DNA from: Oscillospiraceae bacterium
GTDB lineage: Bacteria; Bacillota; Clostridia; Oscillospirales; Acutalibacteraceae
Direction of reading: 5' to 3'
DNA: 6,497 nt
Assembly (NCBI GenBank): GCA_009783605.1
Contig: WRDE01000120.1
Location: 1 to 6,497 of the forward strand
How positions within the stretch are numbered: the first letter of the stretch is position 1; every line of letters starts with the position of its first letter. The notes under the pieces were generated by a model. The model made no database searches and was not told the origin of the DNA. It saw nothing but the letters and a program-made list of their open reading frames with translations. Position numbers and translations under genes: made by a program. Below, piece by piece: positions 6,397 through 6,497 of this stretch.

Positions 6397-6405
6397 TGAT
6401 CATTG
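6394..6405. repeat. 12-bp perfect palindrome in the leader
   Basis: CAATGATCATTG is its own reverse complement and directly follows the boxA-like motif. As RNA it cannot form a stable loop on its own, so it could be a DNA-binding site or chance. Its last base is shared with the next stem. Confidence 0.35.
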
Positions 6406-6465
6406 CGGATTTGTTTGGAGCGCGAGCTTTGCGCGAATCTGCAAAACACACAACCCGTTAATGGA

Positions 6466-6487
6466 GTGCCGCCGGGAAAGGCGGCAC
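6466..6487 (+). other. Perfect GC-rich hairpin directly before the presumed 16S start
   Basis: GTGCCGCC (6466-6473) pairs with GGCGGCAC (6480-6487) around GGGAAA. No T run follows (AAAAAA instead), so it is not a rightward terminator. If this is an rRNA leader, it may fold during 16S maturation. Confidence 0.6.
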
Positions 6488-6497
6488 AAAAAATGAG
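6488..6497 (+). rRNA. Possible first bases of 16S rRNA, cut by the window end
   Basis: The window ends in AAAAAATGAG. Bacterial 16S genes commonly begin with a short A/T-rich stretch and GAG just before AGTTTGATCCTGGCTCAG. Ten bases cannot prove this. The call rests on the rRNA-type promoter, UP-like element, boxA-like motif and leader stems before it. The ATG at 6493 could instead start a protein, but it has no convincing ribosome binding site outside the hairpin. Confidence 0.35.

Larger units (their letters stand above)
6330..6489 (+). ncRNA. Structured transcript leader, probably the leader of an rRNA operon
   Basis: About 160 bases after the strong promoter form a series of stems and show no credible protein start. 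Stem 1 (6329-6376) pairs CCCC with GGGG and a U run with an A run, enclosing a CCTCC/GGAGG hairpin with a seven-T loop. Next comes a boxA-like TTGAAAATTAAACA segment (6381-6394). Stem 2 (6405-6442) has 7 bp including one G-U, then CGCG/CGCG, with 9 unpaired bases on one side. Stem 3 (6466-6487) is perfect. The order promoter, boxA-like element, stems and then an A-rich ATGAG matches pre-16S leaders of Bacillota. The alternative is the leader of an unseen protein gene. Confidence 0.6.

Noticed and set aside
6330..6497. Riboswitch or T-box in the rightward leader
   Set aside because: I find no T-box core sequence and no SAM, TPP or other riboswitch core that I recognise; the rRNA leader reading explains more of the sequence.
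1..6497. Mobile element, CRISPR array, tRNA or multi-gene defence system
   Set aside because: There are no transposase or integrase motifs, direct-repeat arrays, tRNA cloverleaf or effector domains; every coding region is a housekeeping gene or a single lipoprotein.

Overview
The window looks like chromosomal DNA of an anaerobic, fermentative Bacillota, most likely a Clostridia/Oscillospirales-type bacterium. The evidence is an NAD-linked [FeFe] hydrogenase subunit, separate secD and secF genes, a MetA-type homoserine acetyltransferase, a clostridial-style Ser/Thr-rich lipoprotein, and A/T-rich promoters close to the sigma-A consensus inside GC-rich coding sequence. This placement is an inference from gene content; no marker gene is complete enough to prove it.

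Layout from left to right. Positions 1-1503 (+) hold the 3' five-sixths of an [FeFe] hydrogenase catalytic subunit whose start lies before the window. A perfect bidirectional hairpin terminator (1570-1603) separates it from the convergent secD-secF operon (minus strand, 4018 to 1629; the genes overlap by ATGA). The 4019-4246 gap is a divergent promoter region: a consensus promoter fires leftward into secDF and a weaker one fires rightward into a lipoprotein gene (4247-5203). A second perfect bidirectional terminator (5211-5248) separates that gene from the convergent metA (minus strand, 6164 to 5250). The last 333 bases have no protein gene. They contain the metA promoter with a 9-bp inverted repeat over its -35 box, then a very strong rightward promoter with an A/T-rich upstream element, then a structured leader. 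This leader looks like that of a ribosomal RNA operon, with the 16S gene probably beginning at the last few bases.

The genes do not form one pathway. Hydrogenase (H2/NADH/ferredoxin redox), protein export (SecDF), a surface lipoprotein, methionine biosynthesis and an rRNA operon are neighbours in a normal housekeeping stretch. I see no mobile element, CRISPR array, toxin-antitoxin or defence system, and nothing that looks like a new multi-gene system.

The most unusual signal is in SecD and SecF. All three charged membrane residues known to be needed for proton-coupled SecDF function (E. coli SecD D519, SecF D213 and R247) align with uncharged residues here (Ala, Ala, Gln), although the rest of the family signatures are kept.
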